Source: COMBO-56-21 sp041494275
GTDB taxonomy: Archaea; Thermoplasmatota; Thermoplasmata; UBA10834
DNA length: 10,352 nucleotides
NCBI GenBank assembly: GCA_041494275.1
Contig: JBGQAM010000060.1
Span: 1 to 10,352, forward strand
Reading direction: 5' to 3'
Position numbers and translations under genes: made by a program. Every line of letters begins with the position of its first letter. Position 1 is the stretch's first letter. Under the pieces are notes generated by a model that searched no databases, had not been told where the DNA came from, and saw only the letters and a list, made by a program, of their open reading frames with translations. This document shows, in pieces, positions 1 to 6,369 of the stretch.

Positions 1-454
1 CGCCCATGCCGGCAACCATTCGGCGAGTGCTGAAGTCTGTGGGACTTGTGACGTTTTCCTTCCTCCCCTTGTATATGTCGAACATCATCTTCGTGGCCAC
101 GATCACCAAGAGCGTGGCGAAGCCAGCTTTGAAGACTCTCTCATCCACCGTGGAGGTGAAGAGGACACCTCCGGCCACTCCGATGAGACCAGCTGCCGCC
201 AGCAGCAGTCCAAGCCGAAAATCGACCAGGTGCTTCTTGCTGTGAGTGTAGGTCGAGCTCAGCATCGTGACGAAGGCGAACACTAGAGACAGAGGGACAA
301 TCTCCTTAGGCTCTATGCTGACAAAGAACAATATCATGATGGGCACGTAAAGCTGGCCGCCACCCAGTCCAAGATTCGAATAGAAGAACGCGACCACAGC
401 GACGAGAATGGCGACGACTATGAGCGAGGTTATCTCTACGCCGTCGAAGACCAT
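1..454 (-). CDS. TauE/SafE-family membrane permease, 3' part cut by the window edge
   Basis: This is the N-terminal part (151 codons) of a TauE/SafE-type (PF01925) membrane protein, a family linked to export of sulfite, sulfoacetate or other small organic anions; the substrate cannot be read here. The translation begins MVFDGVEITSLIVVAIL. A hydrophobic segment at about residues 9-27 runs into the family-typical glycine motif SNLGLGGGQLYVP. Further hydrophobic stretches lie at about 38-65, 81-100 and 110-125, and a basic HSKKH loop precedes the third. ATG at 454 is the only in-frame start, because a TAA stop lies eight codons upstream. A TATA-like box about 26 bp upstream suggests a leaderless or nearly leaderless mRNA. 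The gene diverges from the aldehyde oxidoreductase gene. Family assignment is firm; the C-terminal half is not visible. Confidence 0.88.
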   Translation of the reverse strand, partial: MVFDGVEITSLIVVAILVAVVAFFYSNLGLGGGQLYVPIMILFFVSIEPKEIVPLSLVFAFVTMLSSTYTHSKKHLVDFRLGLLLAAAGLIGVAGGVLFTSTVDERVFKAGFATLLVIVATKMMFDIYKGRKENVTSPTDFSTRRMVAGMG

Positions 455-474
455 GTAGTTGTCAACAAATCCTG

Positions 475-484
475 CATATTAAAT
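475..484 (-). promoter_or_regulatory. TATA-like box of the TauE/SafE gene
   Basis: Read on the minus strand this is ATTTAATATG, close to the archaeal TATA box. Its centre lies about 26 bp before the ATG at 454, so transcription would start at or next to the start codon (leaderless). It also overlaps the upstream in-frame ATG at 483 on the plus strand, which argues against that ATG being used by the oxidoreductase gene. Confidence 0.55.
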
Positions 485-489
485 GAGTG

Positions 490-514
490 CGATTGTACAA
501 TCGTTCGAACAATC
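490..514. promoter_or_regulatory. Palindromic half-site cluster between divergent genes, possible operator
   Basis: Positions 490-503 are a perfect 14-bp palindrome, CGATTGTACAATCG. The half-site ACAATC recurs at 509-514, 12 bp after its copy at 497-502, with GATTGT at 491-496. An 8-bp palindrome, GTTCGAAC, lies between (503-510). The cluster begins 6 bp upstream of the TATA box of the TauE/SafE gene and about 60 bp upstream of the oxidoreductase TATA box, a suitable place for a regulator of one or both genes. The regulator is unknown. Confidence 0.45.
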
Positions 515-574
515 ACCCTCATTCACGGATGATTTGCGAAGAATCGCGGGCGAAAATCGAAATATCCCAAATCC

Positions 575-582
575 TTTTATAT
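575..582 (+). promoter_or_regulatory. TATA box of the aldehyde oxidoreductase gene
   Basis: The sequence TTTTATAT follows an A-rich stretch (CCCAAATCC) that could serve as the BRE. The transcript would start around 604-608, about 20 nt before the GTG at 627. This supports GTG 627 over the longer in-frame reading from 483, whose start lies upstream of this promoter. Confidence 0.6.
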
Positions 583-626
583 CCAGTGGCAATTCGTTCG
601 GTGGCCAACGATGGGGGCTTGAGTTC

Positions 627-2423
627 GTGAAAGTACTGAGAGTTGACCTCACCACTGGAAAGTTCGCAGACCAGGAGATATCGAAGGAAGACTGCAAGAA
701 GTTCTTGGGAGGAAGGGGCCTGGCGGCCAAGATTCTCTATGAAGAGAACAAGCCCAAGATAGATGCTTTCGACCCCGAGAACCGGCTGATATTCATGGCC
801 GGCCCGTACACGGGCACACAAGGTTCATTCACAGCCTTCTACAACGTCACGACGAAGGCACCGCTCACTGGAGCAATCCTGTCGGCGCACTCCGGAGGAC
901 ACTGGGGCCCGATGTTCAGGAAGACCGGATACGATGGCATAGTCTTGAAGGGAAAGTCGCCGAAGCCAGTGTATTTGCTGATCACGGACAAGGGGCCCGA
1001 GCTGAAGGACGCCTCCGACCTTTGGGGAAAGGATGTCTTCAAGACGATCGACGAACTTGAGAAGAGACACGAGAAGTCCAAGGCGGCCGTCATCGGCCCA
1101 GCCGGCGAGAAGCTGGTGAGATACGCAGCAATCATGAACGACATGAACAGGGCTGCAGGCAGGGGCGGCGTCGGCGCGGTTATGGGCTCAAAGAACCTCA
1201 AGGCAGTGGTCGTGCACGGCACGAAAGAAGTCCCGCAGGCCGACATTGAGAAGCTCAGGGAGACGTTCAAGACCGCCACAGCCACGGTCAAGGAGAAGTC
1301 CCAGGCGTTTGCCAAGTACGGCACATCCATGGTCGTTGGAATCACTGGTAAGGCCGGGACAATACCGACACGCAATTTCCAGACGGGATACTTCCCTGAG
1401 TACGAGAAGATCGGCGGGGATACGCTCGTCAACGGCTACAAGACGAAGGACACTGCATGCGCGAGATGCCCTCTTCACTGCGGGAACCTGACGAAAGCCG
1501 AGAAGGACTACAAGGTCGAGACCGAGGGGCCTGAGTACGAGACGCTCGCGATGTTCGGCTCGAACCTGGGCAACTCGAACATCGAATCGATCATGATGGC
1601 GAACAGCATCTGCAACGAGTACGGCATGGACACGATTTCGTGCGCGGACACAATAGCGTGCGCGTACGAGCTCTTCGAGAAAGGGATCATCTCGGAGAAG
1701 GACACCGGAGGGTTGAAGCTCAAGTGGGGAGACCACGCCGCGATGGTCAAGCTCGTGGAGATGACCGGCAAGAGGGAGGGCTTCGGCAAGCTCCTGGGCG
1801 AGGGATCCAGAAGGCTAGCAGCGAAGTACGGACCCGATGCCGCCAAGTACGCGATGAACGTCAAGGGCATGGAATTCCCCGGATACGACCCGAGAGGGAT
1901 ACAGGGGATGGCCCTCGCTTTCGCGACCTCGACCAGGGGCGCCTGCCACCTGAGAGCAACTATGTACGTTCCCGAGCTCTTCCAAGGCAAGCTCGACAGG
2001 TTCACGGTGAAGGGCAAATCGGCCGTGCTGAAGGACCTGCAGGAGCTGTTCACGGTCTACGACTGCATGATCCTGTGCAAGTTCGGCGCGAGAAACGCGT
2101 TCGGCAACTCGTGGGACGAGATGGTCACCCTGACCAACGCAGCTTCGGGCCTTGGATACGATGTCGATGAGCTCAGGAAGGTCGGCGCGAGGTCGTGGAC
2201 CATGGAGCGGCTTTTCAATCTCAGAGAGGGCATTTCGAAGAAGGATGACACCCTTCCGGAGAGACTGTTCACGCTGGCGATCGACGACGGCCCATCCAAG
2301 GGCGCGGTCGTGAACAAAGCAGACTTCGACAAGGAGCTCGAGGAATACTACAAGCTCTGGGGCTGGACATCGGAAGGGATACCGACCAAGGACGCCCTCG
2401 ACCAGCTGGGACTTCGAGTCTAG
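627..2423 (+). CDS. Aldehyde:ferredoxin oxidoreductase family protein (tungstopterin enzyme)
   Basis: This encodes a 598-residue member of the AOR family, cytosolic enzymes with a W-bis-pterin cofactor and one 4Fe-4S cluster that oxidise aldehydes to acids and pass electrons to ferredoxin. The N-terminus (VKVLRVDLTTGKF, then FLGGRGLAAKILYEE) is typical of the AOR N-domain. The cluster ligands are visible as Cys278-x2-Cys281-x3-Cys285 (CARCPLHC), with a fourth at Cys480 or Cys484 (DCMILC). PGYDPRGIQGMALAFATS followed by RGACHLRA matches the conserved C-domain cofactor region. Length is normal for the family. The frame stays open up to ATG 483, adding 48 low-complexity residues. I chose GTG 627 because the family homology begins there and the TATA box at 575-582 lies inside the extension. 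The substrate subclass (AOR, FOR, GAPOR or WOR-like) cannot be assigned. No cofactor-synthesis gene is adjacent. Confidence 0.95.
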   Translation: MKVLRVDLTTGKFADQEISKEDCKKFLGGRGLAAKILYEENKPKIDAFDPENRLIFMAGPYTGTQGSFTAFYNVTTKAPLTGAILSAHSGGHWGPMFRKTGYDGIVLKGKSPKPVYLLITDKGPELKDASDLWGKDVFKTIDELEKRHEKSKAAVIGPAGEKLVRYAAIMNDMNRAAGRGGVGAVMGSKNLKAVVVHGTKEVPQADIEKLRETFKTATATVKEKSQAFAKYGTSMVVGITGKAGTIPTRNFQTGYFPEYEKIGGDTLVNGYKTKDTACARCPLHCGNLTKAEKDYKVETEGPEYETLAMFGSNLGNSNIESIMMANSICNEYGMDTISCADTIACAYELFEKGIISEKDTGGLKLKWGDHAAMVKLVEMTGKREGFGKLLGEGSRRLAAKYGPDAAKYAMNVKGMEFPGYDPRGIQGMALAFATSTRGACHLRATMYVPELFQGKLDRFTVKGKSAVLKDLQELFTVYDCMILCKFGARNAFGNSWDEMVTLTNAASGLGYDVDELRKVGARSWTMERLFNLREGISKKDDTLPERLFTLAIDDGPSKGAVVNKADFDKELEEYYKLWGWTSEGIPTKDALDQLGLRV

Positions 2424-2471
2424 GACGCGCTCATTGGGTGACTGCACCTGCTCAGAGAAACAACGCGTCTT
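2422..2471. terminator. Inverted repeat between convergent genes, possible terminator
   Basis: AGGACGCG (2422-2429) can pair with CGCGTCTT (2464-2471) as 8 bp with one G-T wobble. A second small hairpin, GGTG-ACTG-CACC (2437-2448), lies inside the loop. The element starts within the stop codon of the oxidoreductase and is followed by the pyrimidine-rich TCTTCCT. It occupies much of the 87-bp gap to the convergent regulator gene. There is no strong T-tract, so termination is only plausible. Confidence 0.35.
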
Positions 2472-2510
2472 CCTACTGGCTAATGCTTCGGAATTCACTG
2501 CACTAAGGGC

Positions 2511-3176
2511 TCAGTCAACGTCATCTGAAGGCACCTGAGCCAGCTGCTCCGGAGCGACAGGGTCGTCGTAGGGGGGCATCTGGAAGGGCTTCCTGATTCT
2601 CAACACTGCGAGATAGGTAGCAGCCGCAGCAGCGAGTCCGAACGCAACAGCCGGCGCCACCCAGGACAACCATGAGATTCCTCCGTTCGACATGGAGCCG
2701 CTCTGATCATATGTCGCACCCTTAGTCGGCAGGAACCCGTAGAGGTAGTGGTTCCCCTCCTCGGCCATCAGACCAGCTGACAGAAAAATGGCGGCGCATA
2801 GCAGCAGCAGCCAGGTCGCTGACAGAAGAACTATTATTCTTGTACTCTCGCTGGGCGCGATCAGATCCTTAGCTTTCCATGTGAGGCCGTAGTAAACGAA
2901 TCCGTGCTCCTCGTACCTCTTGACCAGCCCGCCATCCTCCATCTTCTTCAGGTGCCTGAAGACCGCAGCCTTGTCCACGCTCACGACCTCGGACAACTGC
3001 GATACGGTCCTGCGCATAGGCTGGAGGGCCTTCAGAATCTCAAGCCTTGTGTCAGATGCCAAGGCGAACAGCGACTTCTTGTCGAGCTCAACGCGCATTT
3101 GCCCTGCTCCAGGCACCGAAACGTGGTCCCGTATCATCAATGTAGCACTCGTGGATGAGGAGTCGCTTGATCCCAT
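2511..3176 (-). CDS. Membrane-anchored winged-helix (ArsR-like) transcriptional regulator
   Basis: This is a 221-residue protein with a DNA-binding domain at its N-terminus and a membrane hairpin at its C-terminus. Residues about 35-105 form an ArsR-like winged helix: FALASDTRLEILKAL, then a recognition-helix region VSVDKAAVFRHLKKMEDGGL and a wing ending in FVYYGLT. Two hydrophobic segments (about 113-136 and 167-192) flank a roughly 30-residue polar loop. Positive charges (RIRK) after the second segment place both ends in the cytoplasm and the loop outside. The tail is Pro/Asp-rich. I chose ATG 3176 because GAGGGAGAT lies just upstream and the gene then follows the beta-propeller gene by 7 bp. 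The longer ATG at 3215 lacks an SD and would overlap that gene. Likely role: a one-component regulator tethered to the membrane, possibly controlled by the neighbouring propeller protein (inferred). Confidence 0.85.
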   Translation of the reverse strand: MGSSDSSSTSATLMIRDHVSVPGAGQMRVELDKKSLFALASDTRLEILKALQPMRRTVSQLSEVVSVDKAAVFRHLKKMEDGGLVKRYEEHGFVYYGLTWKAKDLIAPSESTRIIVLLSATWLLLLCAAIFLSAGLMAEEGNHYLYGFLPTKGATYDQSGSMSNGGISWLSWVAPAVAFGLAAAAATYLAVLRIRKPFQMPPYDDPVAPEQLAQVPSDDVD

Positions 3177-3185
3177 ATCTCCCTC
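3177..3185 (-). promoter_or_regulatory. Shine-Dalgarno site overlapping the upstream stop codon
   Basis: On the minus strand GAGGGAGAT precedes ATG 3176 and resembles GGAGGTGATC. It shares two bases with the TGA stop of the beta-propeller gene (3184-3186), suggesting coupled translation. It is the main reason for choosing ATG 3176 rather than 3215 for the regulator. Confidence 0.5.
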
Positions 3186-5049
3186 AAGATTGGCTGGTGA
3201 GTGTGGAGTATCCATTGTAGTACCACTGGCTCGGAATGGTGTATATCAGCTCACCCTGCTCGGAGAGGTCCAGGAGAGATGTGGCCTTCACCGTGCTCTG
3301 CGAAACCGTGTACAACGTATCACCGATATACAGCGCCCGGAGCACACTATCGACGACGTTAGTACCGCCTTGTGCGACTGTCCCCTTCACAGAGACGCCA
3401 TTGTCGGTAGACACATTGAATAGATAGGCGCCACACCATTGAGTCCAGTTGCTGTAAGCCTCTTCGTAGATGGATGTCCACACAGGAATCACGAGCAACC
3501 TCTTCTCGAAGTCGAACAGAACTGCCTTAGGGTCATTTGCGGCGCTCGACCAAGACCAATATGGAAGAAGGCACTTGCTCTGCTCTATGGGATTCGTGGG
3601 GTCCAAGACGTTGTACAGCGATATCTTCACGGACCCGTTCTCCGACCCTATCCCGAGGACGTGATCCTCGTCGACGGGGTGCAAGTAGGATGAGAAACCA
3701 GGATTCTTCAGCTCGCCCAGCACCAATGGATGCGCAGGATCGCCCAAGTCTATCACGAAGAAGGGATCCATCTGCCTAAAGGTGACCATGTAGAGCGTGT
3801 CGCCCAGGAAACGGGCGGAATAGATGCGCTCATTCGGAGCGAGCTCAGTGAGAGAGCCTATGACGGCGAGGTCGGAATCAAGGACGTAAACGGCGCTCTC
3901 CGGAGTAGACCATCCAGTAGTCGTGGCAACCCTCAGGAAACCATCCTTCTCATCCATCGAGAACTGGTTCAAGAGCCAGCCGCGGACGTCCCCTCTCGCG
4001 ACGTTCACCATCGTGAGCTCGTCGACTGCCACCTTGTATATGGTTGTCCTCGAGGAAATCTCATTCTCGGGGGCGGAATCGGTCTCGACGACGAGCATGT
4101 CGCCCGACCACTTCTGAACGGAAAGGTACATTGCGTCGAGGGACATGTAAACGGTCGAGGCGTAGCCTGCCAGAATCGTTGTGGTTGCGTGGTCACCGTC
4201 GACAACGTCCACGGCCAGCAGGTTCATGAACGCGCTTGCATCGCGTGTTTCAGGATCATAGTAGATGTCCCGCACATTGACCTCTTCGCTGGAGTTGCCA
4301 TTCCAGGCCAGTGGGAGGTATGGCTGCCTGTCAACCAACAGGACGGACGACTGCCCGACAAGGTAGACGTAGCTTCCGATCATCCTCGAAGTCAGTGCGT
4401 AGCCGGATACGCCGAGGGAGAATAGGAACTTGGGAGCACTCACATTTTCGATGTCGAAGACTGAGACAAGGGATCTCATGCTGGACCATAGGAGACCTAC
4501 GTAGTTAGCGTAGTCACCAGTCGGGTTCCTCCATTCGTAGTAAGAAAGAACCACAACGAGCTTGGCTCCATACAGATAGACTCCTGAGACAGAGGCGCTC
4601 GCGTTCTCAAGCTTGAAGCCAAGAATATCCTCGATACCGAGCACCGTGACATTCGCCAGGTCAGAGGACGGATATGCCTTGACGATAGTTACCTTGTCAT
4701 AGGATGCAATGTATAGGTATTCGCCATCGGTTTTCACGATGTCGCTCTCATCCACGCCAGCGACCTGGATGTTGGTCGTGGAGTGGGATGGTGTTTGACC
4801 TCCCGTGGTGTCTTGCGACATCGTGGGGGATCTGTAGTATGCGTTCGATTCACCGTATGATTCCATGTTCGCTAGGAACCCTCTGAGCTCGCCATAGGAA
4901 GAGAAAGGTTGAAGGAGACCATCGTGGAAGAAGGACCCGCCGTCCCTGGTCATGGCATATGTGATTGTCCCTGCGGTTAGAGCGGTCGCGGCCATGCACA
5001 CAGCAAGAGCAATCCTGAGATGATTGTTCATGTCTATCGAGGAAGACAT
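3184..5049 (-). CDS. Secreted or membrane-anchored beta-propeller protein (PF09826 type)
   Basis: This 621-residue protein has an N-terminal hydrophobic segment (about 12-32) and a large extracytoplasmic region matching the secreted C-terminal beta-propeller family PF09826. Family landmarks in order are VAGVDESDIVKTDGEYLYIA near residue 96, the blade-like motif FFVIDLGDPAHPLVLGELK, SSYLHPVDEDHVLGIG, and KAVLFDFEKRLLVIPVW near the C-terminus. There is no lipobox: the residue before the single Cys in the hydrophobic segment is Val. The segment is therefore a signal peptide or an uncleaved anchor. ATG 5049 is the longest start. ATG 5031 is a real alternative, giving a shorter n-region (MNNHLR) and fitting a TATA-like CATATAG at 5062-5068 with a short leader. 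The molecular function of the family is not established. The membrane-anchored regulator lies 7 bp downstream in the same operon. Confidence 0.88.
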   Translation of the reverse strand: MSSSIDMNNHLRIALAVCMAATALTAGTITYAMTRDGGSFFHDGLLQPFSSYGELRGFLANMESYGESNAYYRSPTMSQDTTGGQTPSHSTTNIQVAGVDESDIVKTDGEYLYIASYDKVTIVKAYPSSDLANVTVLGIEDILGFKLENASASVSGVYLYGAKLVVVLSYYEWRNPTGDYANYVGLLWSSMRSLVSVFDIENVSAPKFLFSLGVSGYALTSRMIGSYVYLVGQSSVLLVDRQPYLPLAWNGNSSEEVNVRDIYYDPETRDASAFMNLLAVDVVDGDHATTTILAGYASTVYMSLDAMYLSVQKWSGDMLVVETDSAPENEISSRTTIYKVAVDELTMVNVARGDVRGWLLNQFSMDEKDGFLRVATTTGWSTPESAVYVLDSDLAVIGSLTELAPNERIYSARFLGDTLYMVTFRQMDPFFVIDLGDPAHPLVLGELKNPGFSSYLHPVDEDHVLGIGSENGSVKISLYNVLDPTNPIEQSKCLLPYWSWSSAANDPKAVLFDFEKRLLVIPVWTSIYEEAYSNWTQWCGAYLFNVSTDNGVSVKGTVAQGGTNVVDSVLRALYIGDTLYTVSQSTVKATSLLDLSEQGELIYTIPSQWYYNGYSTLTSQS

Positions 5050-5388
5050 GGCCCCTCGACACTATATGACTACGAGTTTCGTGTTGACCGAGAAGTCAAC
5101 AACAGTCATCCTCGAGAACTGGCACGTGTCAGGACCCATAAGCCACGGAAGAGCTGACTGGCATACACCTACGATGACCCGAAGGATGGGGCCGGAACCG
5201 CAAATGGCGCCGCTGGTTCAGATCCAGTTCACTGCAGAAGGAGCTGAAAGTATCGTCCTCGTCGAAGAAATCCTCCACCTGTTGCTCCAATCACGGCCAC
5301 CTTCCCAGAAAGGCAATATACATTGGAGTGCATTGAACACTCTACGGTCCAGCGGCCCGTCGTGCAAGACCGGCAAGTAGGTAGACAT
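5050..5388. other. Intergenic stretch of 339 bp with promoter signals and one doubtful ORF
   Basis: This stretch separates the divergent beta-propeller and GAF-like genes. It holds a minus-strand TATA-like CATATAG (5062-5068) and a plus-strand TATA-like AATATA (5315-5320). One plus-strand frame is open from ATG 5048 to a TAG at 5378-5380 (110 residues; GAGGAAGAC lies before the ATG). Its third-position GC is roughly 60%, and it contains a protein-like stretch, APLVQIQFTAEGAESIVLVE. I recognise no family in it and do not call it a gene. I see no RNA gene or long repeat. Confidence 0.5.
5315..5320 (+). promoter_or_regulatory. TATA-like box of the GAF-like gene
   Basis: AATATA predicts a transcript start near 5345, leaving a leader of about 44 nt before ATG 5389. 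An SD-like AGGTAGA at 5379-5385 lies just before that ATG. Together they support ATG 5389 over the in-frame ATG at 5323, which falls upstream of the predicted transcript start. Confidence 0.4.
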
Positions 5389-6030
5389 ATGGGGTCCGAA
5401 GTTGCAGTCAATACTGAGATAATCAAAAAGCGAATGTGGCTCGCATATCAATATGCATGCAACAACCCCGCCAACGAGCGCACGGACGCTGTCCACGCGC
5501 TAGTCATCAAGCTCGCAGATCCGGCCATCGACATGCACAATTTCCTGCAAGAAGCTGCAGACACAATCAACACAAAGCTGGGAATCAAAGAAACCACCAT
5601 AGGCCTAAGATCACCCACGGACGGGTTGTACAGATACGATGTCATGTCTGGTCTATCCGACTCCGAGTGGGAGGCCCACAAACACCTGTCCTACAAGCAT
5701 GAGGACTTCGACAGCCAGGGTGTCTACAAATCCATGCAGATTAGCAGGTACACGCGTCTTCTGCTCGCAGAGGACAACCCATACGCAGATGGCGAGGAGA
5801 CCACCTACGAACGTGATCTCATGCTGCAATCGAAACGCAAATCCCTCGACGATACTATCGAGGGAGACTACCTCGACATCTGCATCTTCGGGAAGGGCGA
5901 CGACCTCCTCGGATGGATCGAGATCTCCGGGATGAAGAGCGGCCGATTCCCCGATGCTGAGACGATCAAATGCCTCGAACTGCTCGCATCTGTCATTGGC
6001 GTCGCTTTGGCTAGACGCTCAGAGCGTTGA
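5389..6030 (+). CDS. Stand-alone GAF-like domain protein
   Basis: This encodes a soluble protein of 213 residues. A helical lead-in (about 8-40) is followed by one alpha/beta domain whose end, LLGWIEISGMKSGRF, then DAETIKCLELLASVIGVAL, resembles the last strand and closing helix of GAF domains. The start of that domain, FLQEAADTINTKLGIKETTIGLR, also fits. GAF domains bind small ligands or sense redox state or light, usually attached to a kinase, cyclase or HTH; no output domain is present here. I chose ATG 5389 from its SD-like AGGTAGA and the TATA box at 5315-5320. ATG 5323 is in frame but has no such support. A short inverted repeat (6015-6027) covers the last codons. Either a partner protein elsewhere reads out its state, or it is a sensor remnant. 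The GAF call rests on pattern only. Confidence 0.7.
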   Translation: MGSEVAVNTEIIKKRMWLAYQYACNNPANERTDAVHALVIKLADPAIDMHNFLQEAADTINTKLGIKETTIGLRSPTDGLYRYDVMSGLSDSEWEAHKHLSYKHEDFDSQGVYKSMQISRYTRLLLAEDNPYADGEETTYERDLMLQSKRKSLDDTIEGDYLDICIFGKGDDLLGWIEISGMKSGRFPDAETIKCLELLASVIGVALARRSER

Positions 6031-6062
6031 AGGAGAGTAGTGGGTCCGACCAAAATCCTTCC

Positions 6063-6070
6063 GAAATATC
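6063..6070 (+). promoter_or_regulatory. TATA-like box of the 46-aa protein gene
   Basis: GAAATATC, about 47 bp before ATG 6114, predicts a transcript start near 6092. The SD GAGGCGGTC (6102-6110) would then lie in a short leader. The small gene thus has its own promoter and need not be read through from the GAF-like gene. Confidence 0.5.
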
Positions 6071-6113
6071 TATCTATTGTCCGATTGCTACTTGTCAATT
6101 CGAGGCGGTCATA

Positions 6114-6254
6114 ATGGCAGACGAGAAGAAAGGAAAAGCGGAAGAGACGGCGGAGAAGACCGGGGAATTGCTCGGAAAGGGTTTGAAGAAAGGCTTCGGA
6201 ATAGCCAAAGCCTTTGGAAAGGGCACGAAGGACGCCATCGAGAAGAAGAAGTGA
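6114..6254 (+). CDS. 46-residue Lys/Gly-rich small protein
   Basis: This is a very small gene that I do not recognise. The protein begins MADEKKGKAEETAEKTG, continues ELLGKGLKKGFGIAKAFGKG and ends in IEKKK. Residues 17-37 are an amphipathic, glycine-spaced stretch (G17-x3-G21, G23-x3-G27, G29-x3-A33-x3-G37) with Lys on the polar side. The first 16 residues and the tail are highly charged. Such a helix could lie on a membrane or bind nucleic acid or a partner; none is proven. The case for a real gene is a TATA-like box, a strong SD (GAGGCGGTC, 3 nt before the ATG) and a perfect hairpin 2 bp after the TGA. The frame is open upstream to 6027, but that extension lies before the promoter. Confidence 0.75.
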   Translation: MADEKKGKAEETAEKTGELLGKGLKKGFGIAKAFGKGTKDAIEKKK

Positions 6255-6256
6255 AC

Positions 6257-6275
6257 GGAGGTCTGCAAGACCTCC
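6257..6275 (+). terminator. Perfect 8-bp hairpin just after the 46-aa gene
   Basis: GGAGGTCT (6257-6264) pairs perfectly with AGACCTCC (6268-6275) around a 3-nt loop, starting 2 bp after the stop codon. No T-tract follows, so it may serve as an mRNA 3' stabiliser or pause site rather than a classic terminator. The left arm contains an SD-like GGAGGT that would be hidden when folded; no start codon suits it. Confidence 0.55.
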
Positions 6276-6330
6276 AATCGGATGACAGCCGGATTCCCGA
6301 CCTCATATTCAGCTGCCCACTCAAAGAGTT

Positions 6331-6337
6331 GAAATAC
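6331..6337 (+). promoter_or_regulatory. Weak TATA-like element of the GyrI-like gene
   Basis: GAAATAC lies about 36 bp before ATG 6370, predicting a leader of about 8-10 nt. An SD, AGGTG (6360-6364), stands 5 nt before the ATG and confirms that start. The TATA match is weak, so readthrough from upstream remains possible. Confidence 0.35.
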
Positions 6338-6369
6338 GCCAAATCCACGTTCGTACTCCAGGTGTCACA

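Noticed and set aside
6..245. Plus-strand open frame of 79 codons at the left edge
   Set aside because: It lies antisense to the clear TauE/SafE reading frame, which has the family glycine motif and membrane segments.
536..559. Near-direct repeat GCGAAGAATCG / GCGAAAATCG upstream of the AOR TATA box
   Set aside because: It is imperfect, short and A/G-rich; not distinguishable from chance without relatives.
839..1432. Long minus-strand open frame inside the AOR gene (and similar ones at 1188-1736, 1508-2053 and 1815-2498)
   Set aside because: These are antisense shadows of a strongly coding gene with high third-position GC; none shows domain motifs or start signals.
3730..4425. Plus-strand open frame of 231 codons inside the beta-propeller gene
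   Set aside because: It is antisense to a protein with several PF09826 landmarks, and its own translation resembles no family.
5029..5049. Lipoprotein signal in the beta-propeller protein
   Set aside because: The single Cys in the hydrophobic segment is preceded by Ala-Val, not a lipobox residue at -1.
5210..5231. tRNA T-arm look-alike (CTGG, 7-base loop TTCAGAT, CCAG)
   Set aside because: The loop has G where the invariant A58 is expected, and I find no matching acceptor, D or anticodon arms upstream.
6015..6027. Inverted repeat ACGCT-CAG-AGCGT at the end of the GAF-like gene
   Set aside because: It lies within the last codons, is only 5 bp with no T-tract after it, and may be chance.
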